Below are positions 1-7,805 of a stretch of DNA of 45,836 nucleotides, in pieces. This DNA is from UBA4660 sp034408895 (GTDB lineage Bacteria > Bacteroidota > Bacteroidia > Flavobacteriales_D > Sanyastnellaceae): positions 1-45,836 of the forward strand of contig JAWXCI010000054.1 in NCBI GenBank assembly GCA_034408895.1. Reading direction: 5' to 3'. A program made the translations under genes and the position numbers. The notes beneath the pieces are model-generated. The model did not search any database. It saw nothing but the letters and a program-made list of their open reading frames with translations, and was not told the origin of the DNA. How positions within the stretch are numbered: position 1 is the stretch's first letter; each line of letters opens with the position of its first letter.

Positions 1-177
1 ACCGCTCAGCGACTTTTCGCTGGATGGAAGAATGGAATACTCCGTATTCTGAAATTCGAATCCCTCGAAGAATCGTTGCCACGAAATATCTACCGAGGAA
101 GGGTCTAGTTTGAATTGCGCATAGAGCGCGTCCAGGGTTGAAACGTCAGCGTTTGACAGGTAGGAATGATGCTCCAT
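1..177 (-). CDS. sucA: 2-oxoglutarate dehydrogenase E1 component, N-terminal fragment (cut by window edge)
   Basis: Reading the minus strand from the ATG at 177 gives 59 uninterrupted codons running off the window. The peptide begins MEHHSYLSNADVSTLDALYA and continues with SWQRFFEGFEF. This matches the conserved start of the thiamine-diphosphate E1 subunit of 2-oxoglutarate dehydrogenase (YLSNAD..., then SWQ.FFEGFEF), which mediates binding to the E2 core. The enzyme decarboxylates 2-oxoglutarate in the TCA cycle, in the cytoplasm. The catalytic domains lie outside the window, so only the N-terminus supports the call. A perfect TAnnTTTG -7 box lies 37 to 44 bases upstream of the ATG, which supports this start. 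The gene is divergent from msrB. Confidence 0.85.
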   Translation of the reverse strand, partial: MEHHSYLSNADVSTLDALYAQFKLDPSSVDISWQRFFEGFEFQNTEYSILPSSEKSLSG

Positions 178-595
178 TTATGGAAATTCTTTGCAGTTTT
201 TTCGTTGAGGGGTCAAAGGTAGATTGTTTACTTAAATTGAAATGTGGGTTCAACTTTCAACCTTCCTCATCTTCCGTTCCCCATAGTGCAAGTCATCCTC
301 CACATCCATTACCCGGAAAGTCGCCTAAAGAGAAGTTCGGCAACTTCGTTATTATGCAGGTGCGCAACCGTAACAGGAACAGTCATCAAAAATCCATTCG
401 TGTCAACCGCAATGTGACGTTTTCGCCCTTTGATTTTTTTGTTCCCGTCATAGCTTTTCAAAGCTACATTATTGCAACTGCGCAACGTGTGGCTATCAAC
501 GATACAGGCTCTAACATTTACAAATCTTTTTTGCGTTACAATCTACCCATTGGTTCACTTCGTATATTACCTACGCAAACAGCGGAATCAAAAAA
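178..595. other. Intergenic region between divergent sucA and msrB
   Basis: This 418-base stretch holds the predicted sucA -7 box (214-221) and a small perfect hairpin at 332-347 (GAAGTT, loop CGGC, AACTTC). An open frame crosses it on the plus strand, but its composition is not protein-like and it overlaps both neighbours' starts, so I do not call it. For msrB there is a weak box, TACCTACG at 568-575. Nothing else is recognised. Confidence 0.5.
214..221 (-). promoter_or_regulatory. Predicted promoter -7 box for sucA
   Basis: The minus strand reads TACCTTTG, a perfect match to the Bacteroidota -7 consensus TAnnTTTG. Placing the box G at -7 puts transcription start near 207, giving a leader of about 30 bases before the sucA ATG. 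No convincing -33 TTTG is seen; only a weak TTTC lies at roughly the right distance. Confidence 0.5.
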
Positions 596-1147
596 ATGAA
601 AAAGATATTTTACCTATTGGCTTTTATTGTTTGCATGGCATCAAAATGTCATCAGCAAAACACTGCACCCAATACCAACTCATCAGCCATGACGGAAACA
701 CAACAACCCAACAACCCCTATTACTCCCGAACAGATACCACCAAAATTGATATTGCCGATTCGGAATGGAAAAAAGTTCTGACTGATAGTGTGTATCAGG
801 TGGCGAGAAACAAAGCGACAGAATATGCCTTTACAGGAAAGTACTGGGACTATGAGGGACTTGGCACTTACTACTGCGCGGTATGTGGAAATGCACTTTT
901 TCTTTCCGATGGAAAATTTGCGAGTTCGTGTGGCTGGCCGAGTTTTTTCGAGACCCTGCGCCCGGCAAGCGTACTGTACGTGCCGGATAATTCGCACGAT
1001 ATGGAGCGCACCGAAGTGTTGTGTGGAAGATGTAGCGGCCACCTCGGTCATTTATTCGATGATGGACCTCCTCCCACCGGAAAAAGATTTTGCATGAATT
1101 CGATTGTACTGGACTTTGAGCCGAGTGAGAAGTCTAAAAGGGAATAA
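596..1147 (+). CDS. msrB: Peptide-methionine (R)-S-oxide reductase, exported
   Basis: MsrB reduces the R-epimer of methionine sulfoxide in oxidised proteins. The 183-residue product has a hydrophobic N-terminus (about residues 4-14), so it probably acts outside the cytoplasm. A Cys at residue 18 is present, but the preceding ASK is not a good lipobox. The MsrB fold covers about residues 54-176. Two zinc-binding CxxC pairs sit at C94/C97 (YYCAVCGNALF) and C143/C146 (CGRCSGHLGHLF). The conserved SSCGWPSFF lies at 110-118, and the catalytic Cys is C166 in RFCMNSIVLDF. The domain is complete and of normal length. It stands alone, with no msrA nearby. Confidence 0.93.
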   Translation: MKKIFYLLAFIVCMASKCHQQNTAPNTNSSAMTETQQPNNPYYSRTDTTKIDIADSEWKKVLTDSVYQVARNKATEYAFTGKYWDYEGLGTYYCAVCGNALFLSDGKFASSCGWPSFFETLRPASVLYVPDNSHDMERTEVLCGRCSGHLGHLFDDGPPPTGKRFCMNSIVLDFEPSEKSKRE

Positions 1148-1276
1148 AACAAATTCCGATCATGTGGCTTGGGATTGAAGTCCGATCATTTAGCCGAGAA
1201 TGACTCGCGTATTCAACAAACAATTTTGCGTTGAACCCTGCATCTCAACAGAATTCATACACCTGGCAAGTTTTTT

Positions 1277-2323
1277 TCAATCCAAAAAACCCATTGCGGT
1301 GTGCACCCATTTTTCTTGTGTAACAGAATTTGAAAGTAAGAAACTGTATCTACTCATTGCATGTAGTTTTTCTTCGGGAAGGCTCATCATCTTCAGGAGT
1401 GAATTTTTCAAAGCATGGATGTTTCCGGCTTCGTGAGTAAAACCGTTTTTTCCTTCTTCAAGAAACTGGTTGGCAGCTCCCACTTTGTTGCTGCACACCA
1501 AAGGCAATCCGGCAGCCGCCATTTCCTGAACCACCACTCCCCACGGCTCCTTGCTGCTGGGTAAAACAAACACGGAGCATTGTGAGATGAACTCAGATAA
1601 TGCGGCAGGTTGCACAAATCCAATGTGGCGAATACAAGGATGAATCAAACGTTGCTCCCACAAGTCGCCAGTGCCAATGCACCACAAATCCCATTGAGGA
1701 AATTTTTCATTTGCTTCAGCAAAGGCCTTCCACAAATCAAGTACACCTTTGAATGGGAGATAACGCCCAACATAAAGAAATCGCTTGGGCATGGAGAGTT
1801 GTTTTGATGCGAGCGATTTGTAATAGATTTCATGAAACAAGGCAGTATCGGCACAGTAGTAACCTGTCCGTATTTGTTCATCTGTAAAACCCAATCGTAG
1901 GGCAAATTCAATCTGTGGCTTTCCCGGTACCCAAGCATGAGAAAATTTATCTCTCACCACAATGGCACTCATGGTGGAGGCAATCCATTGTTTCCAGTTG
2001 CCTGTCCAATGGTTGTCCAATAAAACCACAGTTGGGATTCGTTTTCTCCACGATTTGCAAATACGATTGTAACCCTTATCCACCCAGCCGGAACAAAAAA
2101 TGATAGTGGGATTTATTTCGTCAACGAGTTTTTTTAATCCGCCATCATTCAGCAAACTCCGGTCATGAAATTCTGTGTGTTCGAGTTTGCGGAAATGAAA
2201 AGGAGCTTCTTTGTTTAGCGGCCAGTGCACCACATGGATTTCTGCGTTTTGTTTTTCCAATAAAGCCAGGCAAGCCAGGAAATATTCGGCAAGTTCAGTG
2301 TATAGGAATACAATTTTTTTCAA
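1277..2323 (-). CDS. Glycosyltransferase, GT4-like family
   Basis: A 348-residue protein with the two-domain GT-B pattern. The N-terminal half begins KKIVFLYTELAEYF, and a nucleotide-sugar-binding C-terminal half contains KRFLYVGRYLPFKGV and the retaining-GT4 signature around SSKEPWGVVVQEMAAAG, where the conserved E...E pair is visible. It likely adds a sugar to a surface polysaccharide or lipid-linked precursor at the cytoplasmic membrane face. Substrate cannot be inferred. The start is a TTG at 2323 that overlaps the stop of the upstream gene as TTGA; no ATG lies near a sensible N-terminus, so translational coupling to the O-antigen-polymerase-like gene is likely. It is the last gene of a three-gene polysaccharide operon. 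Confidence 0.8.
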   Translation of the reverse strand: MKKIVFLYTELAEYFLACLALLEKQNAEIHVVHWPLNKEAPFHFRKLEHTEFHDRSLLNDGGLKKLVDEINPTIIFCSGWVDKGYNRICKSWRKRIPTVVLLDNHWTGNWKQWIASTMSAIVVRDKFSHAWVPGKPQIEFALRLGFTDEQIRTGYYCADTALFHEIYYKSLASKQLSMPKRFLYVGRYLPFKGVLDLWKAFAEANEKFPQWDLWCIGTGDLWEQRLIHPCIRHIGFVQPAALSEFISQCSVFVLPSSKEPWGVVVQEMAAAGLPLVCSNKVGAANQFLEEGKNGFTHEAGNIHALKNSLLKMMSLPEEKLHAMSRYSFLLSNSVTQEKWVHTAMGFLD

Positions 2324-3630
2324 GCGACTGGTTTGGAATGATCAGGCAAAATGAGCGAAGAATTATCGGCAGCCTCAATACCAACTTCCTGTGATTGAGC
2401 GATTTTTTGCTCACGGTTTATTTTCCAGATGTAGTAATACAGCCAGATAAAAAACGGGAATCCATTAAGGAAATAGTGACCCTGCCGGAAGAGGTAAAGC
2501 ATGATCATAAGTCCAAGGGCATTGGACATAATCCAGTATTCGCGTTCCACCGAACGCGACTTCCATACCCAGCACTTGAACAGGAGCAGGAGCATAAACA
2601 CCAGGCCGTACAATCCCGTTTCCGACATCAGCCGGAGGAACATGGAATTTGCATCCTGTTTGTTGAATTCGATTTTCAATACACCCTGGAGATTGGTGTA
2701 ACTGTATTTGTCAAAAGCAACTGGATGCGATCCCAGACCGGTACCGAACAAGGGGTTGCGGATAAAATTTTCGTAGGCTACATGCGCATTATTATACAAT
2801 ACAAAACTGCTCCCGTGAATTTCGTAGTCGCGCACATCGCGGGTGGAGAAGATGTTAATGGTACCATCTAGCCTCGAGCTAAAGTCAGGGATATTCTTGT
2901 AAGCATAATCAAAAGAAAAAATAAATAGAGGAATGAAAATAATGGCATACCGCACAAAGCCGAAGTTGAGAAGCAGAAGAACAATACCAACAAAAATTCC
3001 GGTGATGCCGAGGCTGGAAAAGGTGAGCAGATAGGCAATACTGATTATGATGCTGTTTCGCTTCGATATAAATACAGGGTGGCGCACCGCTAAATTATGA
3101 ACGGCAATAAAAAAGGCAGGAGCAATTACGGCTGCGAAGTTGGCTGGCTCTGAAAAAATAGAATTCATCCTGATTCCCGATTCTCCACCCGGCACACTCC
3201 ATTTGTTGAGCAACCAGCCATAGTCGTAGCCGTACCGAAACCCCACATAATAGGATACCACCTGGACTAGCCCTATGTATGAAACAATGATGGCACCCTT
3301 GAGATACCAGGTGAACAACTGCTTCACATTATGGTTGTACAGTTCAATAATGAAATGATAAAACACCACCGACATAAACAAGCCGGTAAAAATTTTGAAG
3401 AACTGCCCATAAGTGTTTGAGCCGATTTCGATGTAAACAATTCCGGAAATGAATAGCGGAAGAAAAATGAGCAGGGGCGGTTTTGGAATTCCGTATTTGA
3501 AAAGAAACACCGGGAATAGGAACAGGAAAACGATATAGCTCAAGTATCCCTCCACTGGCTCCTTGAAAAACACAATGGAACTGAGGAAGATGGTGAGGTA
3601 AATACTTATGACAAGAATTTTCTGTCCCAT
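2320..3630 (-). CDS. O-antigen ligase/polymerase-like membrane protein (Wzy/WaaL superfamily)
   Basis: This 436-residue protein is hydrophobic almost throughout, with about 10-12 predicted membrane segments. It contains the large periplasmic loop (about residues 250-335) characteristic of the superfamily that polymerises O-antigen repeats or ligates glycans to a lipid carrier. The loop includes NPLFGTGLGSH, a version of the family's NP.fGvG motif, and a conserved-looking H/N-rich segment follows. It sits between an acyltransferase and a glycosyltransferase on the same strand: 3 bases follow the acyltransferase gene, and it overlaps the glycosyltransferase start by 4 bases. Ligase and polymerase cannot be told apart from sequence alone. 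A short charged tail ends the protein. Confidence 0.75.
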   Translation of the reverse strand: MGQKILVISIYLTIFLSSIVFFKEPVEGYLSYIVFLFLFPVFLFKYGIPKPPLLIFLPLFISGIVYIEIGSNTYGQFFKIFTGLFMSVVFYHFIIELYNHNVKQLFTWYLKGAIIVSYIGLVQVVSYYVGFRYGYDYGWLLNKWSVPGGESGIRMNSIFSEPANFAAVIAPAFFIAVHNLAVRHPVFISKRNSIIISIAYLLTFSSLGITGIFVGIVLLLLNFGFVRYAIIFIPLFIFSFDYAYKNIPDFSSRLDGTINIFSTRDVRDYEIHGSSFVLYNNAHVAYENFIRNPLFGTGLGSHPVAFDKYSYTNLQGVLKIEFNKQDANSMFLRLMSETGLYGLVFMLLLLFKCWVWKSRSVEREYWIMSNALGLMIMLYLFRQGHYFLNGFPFFIWLYYYIWKINREQKIAQSQEVGIEAADNSSLILPDHSKPVA

Positions 3631-3633
3631 TTG

Positions 3634-4851
3634 TTACCGCGCTTCATCACCGCTCAAAACGCGGGTAAGGTTTTTTTTCATTCGGATAAAGCGGCTTTCA
3701 AAAATGTGATACGAAAAGTAAGAAACCACAATTGTGAGCAGGATGGCGGCAGCATAAACCAGTATGTTGTTTGCCATTCCTAGGTGCTCAACTCCGGGAT
3801 TGAGGTACTTGAAAAAGTGTAGCACGAACACCACACACATCAGGTGATACATGTAAATGCCGTATGAGATTTTTCCCAAAAGATTCATTGCATTGTTCTC
3901 CAGCTTTACCAAAGATTTTTTGTTTCCTGAAACGTTCATCATGATAACTAGAAAACACAAACTATAAAGCAGATGCACTCCATCCTGAAGTTTGGCCGGG
4001 AAGAAATAGAGGAGGAACGGAATCATAGCAAAGGCTGCAATTTGAATGGTGCGCGAATGAATCCACCGCAAGATATTTTCTTTTTTGTAGAACAAGATAT
4101 AGGCTCCCAATCCACCCAAGGTCATGCATTCGATTTTTGACATGGCCACAAATGTTTTGAGCGGAGCAATCCAATTGGCATCGCTCATTTTATCCAGCAC
4201 GAGCACTCCCGATTTTAAAAGCAGCAATACACCGGTGACCATAAGAATGGCTTTGAGTGGCCGCTTTGCGAATTTCATGATGACAGGCCAAATGAGGTAG
4301 AACTGCTCCTCCACACCTATGCTCCATGAATGGCCGATGCATGGAACTGCCATATAAAGTGAGTAGGCCAGATTGGGAAGAAAAAAAAGATAGCACCAGA
4401 AATTTCCCCAAAAATTCTCCGCAAATTTTTCGCTCTGAACTCCCACTTCAAAAAAACTGAAATGTGGCAACACGAAAAACCCCAATATGAAAATGAAAAA
4501 GTACAAGGGCCAGATTCGCAATATCCTGCGCATGTAAAACGCCCCAACTCCTACAGTTTTTGTCAGTTGCTTTTCTGCAAGCAACAAGTAGGTGATGAGA
4601 AATCCGCTGAGTACAAAAAAGAAGACCACCCCCAGAGGCCCTGCTTCAGCGAAGATGGGTTGTGCCCAATGAATTTCTCCACGTTGAACATGTGCGAACG
4701 CATATTCAGAAATCCGGTTTCCGCTATCAAGCCAAAGGTGGTCGAGTCCCAGGTATTGCTTCATCAGTTCCATATGTGTAAAGATGACAGCAAGAGCTGC
4801 GAAAAACCGCAATCCGTTTAGTCCGGGGAAGTAAATTTTTGAAAGATTCAT
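3634..4851 (-). CDS. Acyltransferase family 3 (OafA/YrhL-like) membrane protein
   Basis: A 405-residue integral membrane O-acyltransferase, likely moving an acetyl group onto a sugar of a cell-surface glycan. The start FPGLNGLRFFAALAVIFTHM carries the family's GLRFxAAxxVxxxH motif with the presumed catalytic His. FFVLSGFLITYLLL, ILRIWPLYFF and WSIGVEEQFYLIWP (the SL.vEeqFYl.wP motif) are all in order, and about 10 membrane segments follow. It has no C-terminal SGNH domain, so it is the short form. ATG at 4851 is chosen because the conserved N-terminus follows immediately, and a promoter box TACATTCG lies 37-44 bases upstream. First gene of the polysaccharide operon. Confidence 0.85.
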   Translation of the reverse strand: MNLSKIYFPGLNGLRFFAALAVIFTHMELMKQYLGLDHLWLDSGNRISEYAFAHVQRGEIHWAQPIFAEAGPLGVVFFFVLSGFLITYLLLAEKQLTKTVGVGAFYMRRILRIWPLYFFIFILGFFVLPHFSFFEVGVQSEKFAENFWGNFWCYLFFLPNLAYSLYMAVPCIGHSWSIGVEEQFYLIWPVIMKFAKRPLKAILMVTGVLLLLKSGVLVLDKMSDANWIAPLKTFVAMSKIECMTLGGLGAYILFYKKENILRWIHSRTIQIAAFAMIPFLLYFFPAKLQDGVHLLYSLCFLVIMMNVSGNKKSLVKLENNAMNLLGKISYGIYMYHLMCVVFVLHFFKYLNPGVEHLGMANNILVYAAAILLTIVVSYFSYHIFESRFIRMKKNLTRVLSGDEAR

Positions 4852-4887
4852 TCAGCCGTTTTCGTTCAGGCATAAACGAAAATCGCG

Positions 4888-4895
4888 CGAATGTA
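4888..4895 (-). promoter_or_regulatory. Predicted promoter -7 box for the polysaccharide operon
   Basis: The minus strand reads TACATTCG followed by CGCG, one base from TAnnTTTG and identical to the box upstream of purB. It predicts transcription start near 4881 and a leader of about 30 bases. A weak TTTC lies 17 bases upstream in the -33 position. Confidence 0.45.
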
Positions 4896-4945
4896 AACAG
4901 CCGTTGTTGGGTGAAATGGTGGGAAAGAAGGACTAAGATTTTCGG

Positions 4946-6079
4946 TCAGTTCATTTGGATGCATGAGTCATATTCCTTTGCTGCATTCTGCTTGTAAAAA
5001 CTACTGCTGTTTTTTATCAGGGTAAAAATCACGCAGGCTTCTTTCGATTTGCCAAGATGCTTAAGGCTCACAGCCTTGTAGAAGAGGCCTTCCTCGCTAA
5101 ACGTTTGGGTCTGGTTAGCAAGACTTTTGTCGAATGATGCAATGGCACGGGAATAATCTTTTTTCTTGAAATAACACATGCCGCTATAGAATTGTGCATT
5201 GGCGTCATCGGGATATTGCTTGAGCACCACCCGAAAATGTTCGAGGCATCGGTTGAAGTTTCCCTTGTAGAATGCCTCAATGCAGTGCTTCATATAGTCG
5301 AGATATGGAACTGCTTTTGCCACTTCCATTTCGTCCATCGTCTTGTTGTTCGGGCTTTCATAGTTGGCCGGAGTGCCAATGTCTTCAATGTCGAACGGAG
5401 GCCATGCGCTGTGGCGCATGGAACCATAATCCACCACTTTGTAATTCTGGATGTGCTTGATGATAACAGTCTCGCTGGCAGTGGTGGGTTCAGGCAGTTG
5501 AATAAGTTCAGGTTCATAGCGTGCCCTGCCGGCAATGTCAACGTTGGTCTGGGAAGTGATGATTTCTATTTGCCCGGGTGCGCTCTCTTCAACGTTCCCA
5601 TATTGATCAGCAGACTGCGGCTTCGAAACCAGTGGTGAAGTATTGGTTTCGGATAGAGTCATTTTGTGTGGAGGTGTATTTACGGAAACAGTATCAAGTG
5701 TTGGTTTGGCTGTGTTGTCCGCAACTACCACTTGTGGAGTTTCAACAGTCTCAACTTTTGGTGGCATATCCGTTTCTGAAGCACCTTCTTCATGATTGCC
5801 CTGCATGATGACAAAGGCGAGAGCACCAGCCCCAACCATACCCAATGTCCACCCTCCTATTTTCCAAAGGGAATAACCGGAAGATGAAGGATAATGTGAA
5901 GCATCGGGAACGGCAGCGTAAGCCGGTGTGGTTTGAAATCCTTCCAGCGCATCGGCAACCAGCGGATTTTCCAGCGCAAGAATTTCGATTTCATGAGTGC
6001 GCGAAGCATCGAGGATGCCTTCGTTGTAACTCTTGATTTCAGCCAGCGTTGGCAGCGATATGTGAGTTTGGTTTTTCAT
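4946..6079 (-). CDS. Anti-sigma-like single-pass membrane protein with C-terminal TPR repeats
   Basis: This 377-residue protein starts 2 bases after the ECF sigma gene ends. Residues about 8-50 (LAEIKSYNEGIL..., ALENPLVADALEGF) resemble the short cytosolic sigma-binding domain of Bacteroidota anti-sigma factors, where a similar PFVADAVEG motif is common. One membrane helix (about residues 70-92, GGWTLGMVGAGALAFVI) follows, then a long Pro/Thr/Glu-rich periplasmic linker. At about 255-375 come two to three TPR-like helical hairpins, with motifs such as NAQFYSGMCYFKKKDYSRAI. I infer that it holds the sigma factor at the inner membrane and senses a periplasmic partner through the TPRs. No FecR domain is seen. 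The function is inference; the architecture is what the sequence shows. Confidence 0.7.
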   Translation of the reverse strand: MKNQTHISLPTLAEIKSYNEGILDASRTHEIEILALENPLVADALEGFQTTPAYAAVPDASHYPSSSGYSLWKIGGWTLGMVGAGALAFVIMQGNHEEGASETDMPPKVETVETPQVVVADNTAKPTLDTVSVNTPPHKMTLSETNTSPLVSKPQSADQYGNVEESAPGQIEIITSQTNVDIAGRARYEPELIQLPEPTTASETVIIKHIQNYKVVDYGSMRHSAWPPFDIEDIGTPANYESPNNKTMDEMEVAKAVPYLDYMKHCIEAFYKGNFNRCLEHFRVVLKQYPDDANAQFYSGMCYFKKKDYSRAIASFDKSLANQTQTFSEEGLFYKAVSLKHLGKSKEACVIFTLIKNSSSFYKQNAAKEYDSCIQMN

Positions 6080-6081
6080 GA

Positions 6082-6678
6082 TTAGCCGGTGAGGAGAAGT
6101 TTCAGGTTCCGCCTTCCATTCTGGATGTAAGATTTCACGTCATTGATGGTGTAAGTGGTTTGTTCCGCTATTTCCCTGTAGCTTTTTTCTTCGAGATAAA
6201 ACAATCGTACGCATTTTTCCTGGTGAGAGTTAAGCCGATTAATAGCTTCTTCCAGGTGTGTGAGTCCGCGTTCTTTCATTTCTGCGTAGCTCATTTCTTC
6301 AGCAGTTTCGGAGTGTGCTCCATTCCGCTTGTACTCATTCATCTTTTCATGTTGCGATGTGCGGGCGCGAAGAATCATCAGGCAGTGGTTTTTGCTCACC
6401 ATGTAAATCCAGTGTTGAAATTGCTGCACCTCATGACTGCGCAAATCGCGCAGCAGTTTTTCGAAAAGCGAAAGAGTGGCATCCCGCGCATCGTCCTTGT
6501 TCTTCAGGTATTTCAGGCAAAGACCAAATACAAGGTGATTGTAACGGGCATACAATTCTCCAACCCAGCACGATTTGCCATCGCTGCGATAGTTGGAGAG
6601 CAATTGCTCGTCACTTAGGTTCTTTGTCTTTGTCCCGAAAATCAAACTGCGTTTTTCTGTTGTGCAAAAATGATTCAA
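6082..6678 (-). CDS. ECF-type RNA polymerase sigma factor
   Basis: A 198-residue sigma-70 family protein. Region 2 spans about residues 40-105, with LVFGLCLKYLKNKDDARDAT and FQHWIYMVSKN (core and -10 contacts). Region 4 spans about 140-195, with CVRLFYLEEKSYREIAEQT followed by a recognition helix. Region 3 is absent, as in ECF factors. Odd point: no ATG precedes region 2. The reading frame opens with TTG at 6678, and another TTG lies at 6642, so the true start is uncertain. A 13-bp perfect inverted repeat lies just upstream of the chosen start. The gene is followed after 2 bases by the TM-TPR gene and preceded by the plug-domain gene. Confidence 0.88.
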   Translation of the reverse strand: MNHFCTTEKRSLIFGTKTKNLSDEQLLSNYRSDGKSCWVGELYARYNHLVFGLCLKYLKNKDDARDATLSLFEKLLRDLRSHEVQQFQHWIYMVSKNHCLMILRARTSQHEKMNEYKRNGAHSETAEEMSYAEMKERGLTHLEEAINRLNSHQEKCVRLFYLEEKSYREIAEQTTYTINDVKSYIQNGRRNLKLLLTG

Positions 6679-6683
6679 TCTGG

Positions 6684-6719
6684 GAATTTGAAAATGACTT
6701 GAAGCGCATTTTCAAATTC
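6684..6719. promoter_or_regulatory. 13-bp perfect inverted repeat between plug-domain gene and ECF sigma gene
   Basis: GAATTTGAAAATG (6684-6696) and its exact reverse complement CATTTTCAAATTC (6707-6719) flank a 10-base spacer. It fills most of the 54-base gap between the plug-domain stop (6733) and the sigma start (6678), and would form a stable hairpin 5 bases from the TTG start. It could be a terminator or attenuator of the plug transcript, a translation-control hairpin, or an operator. No run of U follows on the minus strand, which argues against a simple terminator. Confidence 0.6.
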
Positions 6720-6732
6720 TCGAATTTTAAAT

Positions 6733-7452
6733 TTATTCATTCACTTTCCTGTAATATTCGGAGAGGTAGTTCTTCGTTTCAATAACCACTACACCGCCCG
6801 TGCAATCTCCATACTTGGCTGGTACTCCGCCTGTGTACACGGTAAGGGAGCTGAGGCCACTCGTGGGAATACTTGGAGCATTGTCCCTGATTTTCATTCC
6901 GTCAATAAGGAACAGTGTAGTGCCTGTGCGGCTGCCACGGAAGTAGAGCTCTGTGCCACGTGCGTTTGTTTTTATGTCGCTGGTCATGGTCTTGATTGCA
7001 CCAAGGATGTTTCCTCCTTTTACGCTCGCCATATTCTTGAAGTCGTCATAGCGAATTGTGATCTGGGTTCCACCATCTTTACGGATCAACGGATCTGTAA
7101 TTCCAAAAATAATTGCCTCCTTCACGTAGCCTCCCGGCCATTGCATTGGAATATCGCACTTGCTTATTTGATCCGGGTACACGGTGAATCCGGGCACTAC
7201 AAATTCTTCCAATCCCACTATGCTGCACTTAATGGTGTAAGTGCCGCCTACCAGTGGTTTAATTCGGAAATTTCCCTTGGCATCGGTCTCATCTCCTGTC
7301 ACGTTTGCTCCATCAAATGCGGTAACGGCAGCAAATTCTACCGGGTTGCCATCCGGGTCGGACACTTTGCCGTGAATTTCCCCGAAGGCCTGTGCCATAA
7401 CAACGATTGCGAAAAACTGTGCGAGTGCGGTAAGTACAAATTGTTTTTTCAT
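6733..7452 (-). CDS. Secreted carboxypeptidase-regulatory-like + TonB plug domain protein, no beta-barrel
   Basis: A 239-residue protein with a signal peptide (residues 1-22, ending MAQA). A carboxypeptidase-D-regulatory-like Ig-fold follows at about 24-105 (GEIHGKVSDPDGNPVEFAAV ... GGTYTIKCSIVG). A TonB-receptor plug-like segment covers about 130-232 (NILGAIKTMTSDIKT, ELYFRGSRTGTTLFLIDGMK, GLSSLTVYTGGVPAKYGDCTG, VVVIET). SusC-type receptors carry the same two domains before a barrel of over 500 residues; here the reading frame simply ends after the plug. The end is clean, with no barrel remnant downstream. It is upstream of an ECF sigma gene and an anti-sigma-like gene on the same strand, so I infer a signalling rather than a transport role. 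Confidence 0.75.
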   Translation of the reverse strand: MKKQFVLTALAQFFAIVVMAQAFGEIHGKVSDPDGNPVEFAAVTAFDGANVTGDETDAKGNFRIKPLVGGTYTIKCSIVGLEEFVVPGFTVYPDQISKCDIPMQWPGGYVKEAIIFGITDPLIRKDGGTQITIRYDDFKNMASVKGGNILGAIKTMTSDIKTNARGTELYFRGSRTGTTLFLIDGMKIRDNAPSIPTSGLSSLTVYTGGVPAKYGDCTGGVVVIETKNYLSEYYRKVNE

Positions 7453-7805
7453 GTGTTATTGATTTGACAGGAAGATGCCGGGAGGGATGAAATTGCATAA
7501 AACAGCCCGAAATTATTTTGAAGTTGACAAATTGTTGGTGGTGGAGTGAGAGCTTTGCACAATGGGCAATTGGCAAATACCCGAGCGAAGTGGGGAATCT
7601 GTTATCAATAAAAGAGGTGGGTGATGGGCGGGTTACAACCGACCGAATGGGAGTTCCTTCGTTCCAATGAAAAAACAAGTCATGTATAAACCCACAAGAA
7701 GTTCAGGCACTTTACAAAAGTGCCGAAGGTGGATTTTTAGCACAAATGTTTATACGAAGCACGTCAGTCCGCCTTTTGCCAAACCGCTATTAGCTGCTGC
7801 CATTT
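7453..7805. other. Intergenic region with hairpin, 3' flank of the orphan lipoprotein gene
   Basis: No gene was found in these 353 bases. At 7706-7724, GGCACTTT, loop ACA, AAAGTGCC form a perfect 8-bp stem, extended by TTC/GAA with one bulged base. It lies 80-100 bases downstream of the lipoprotein stop and has no T-run expected of a terminator. The remaining sequence (7500-7700) shows no recognisable element. The plug gene's leader is at its left end. Confidence 0.5.

Noticed and set aside
138..599. 153-codon open frame on the plus strand between sucA and msrB
   Set aside because: It overlaps the sucA start and msrB start, covers the sucA promoter, and its peptide is low in hydrophobic order and has no recognisable motif.
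1157..1190. Repeated TCCGATCAT after msrB as an insertion-site duplication
   Set aside because: Two copies of nine bases about 24 bases apart with no element between them are too weak to support an insertion.
7706..7724. Terminator of the orphan lipoprotein gene
   Set aside because: The hairpin is perfect but 80-100 bases beyond the stop and without a T-run in the gene's direction, so listed only as a hairpin.
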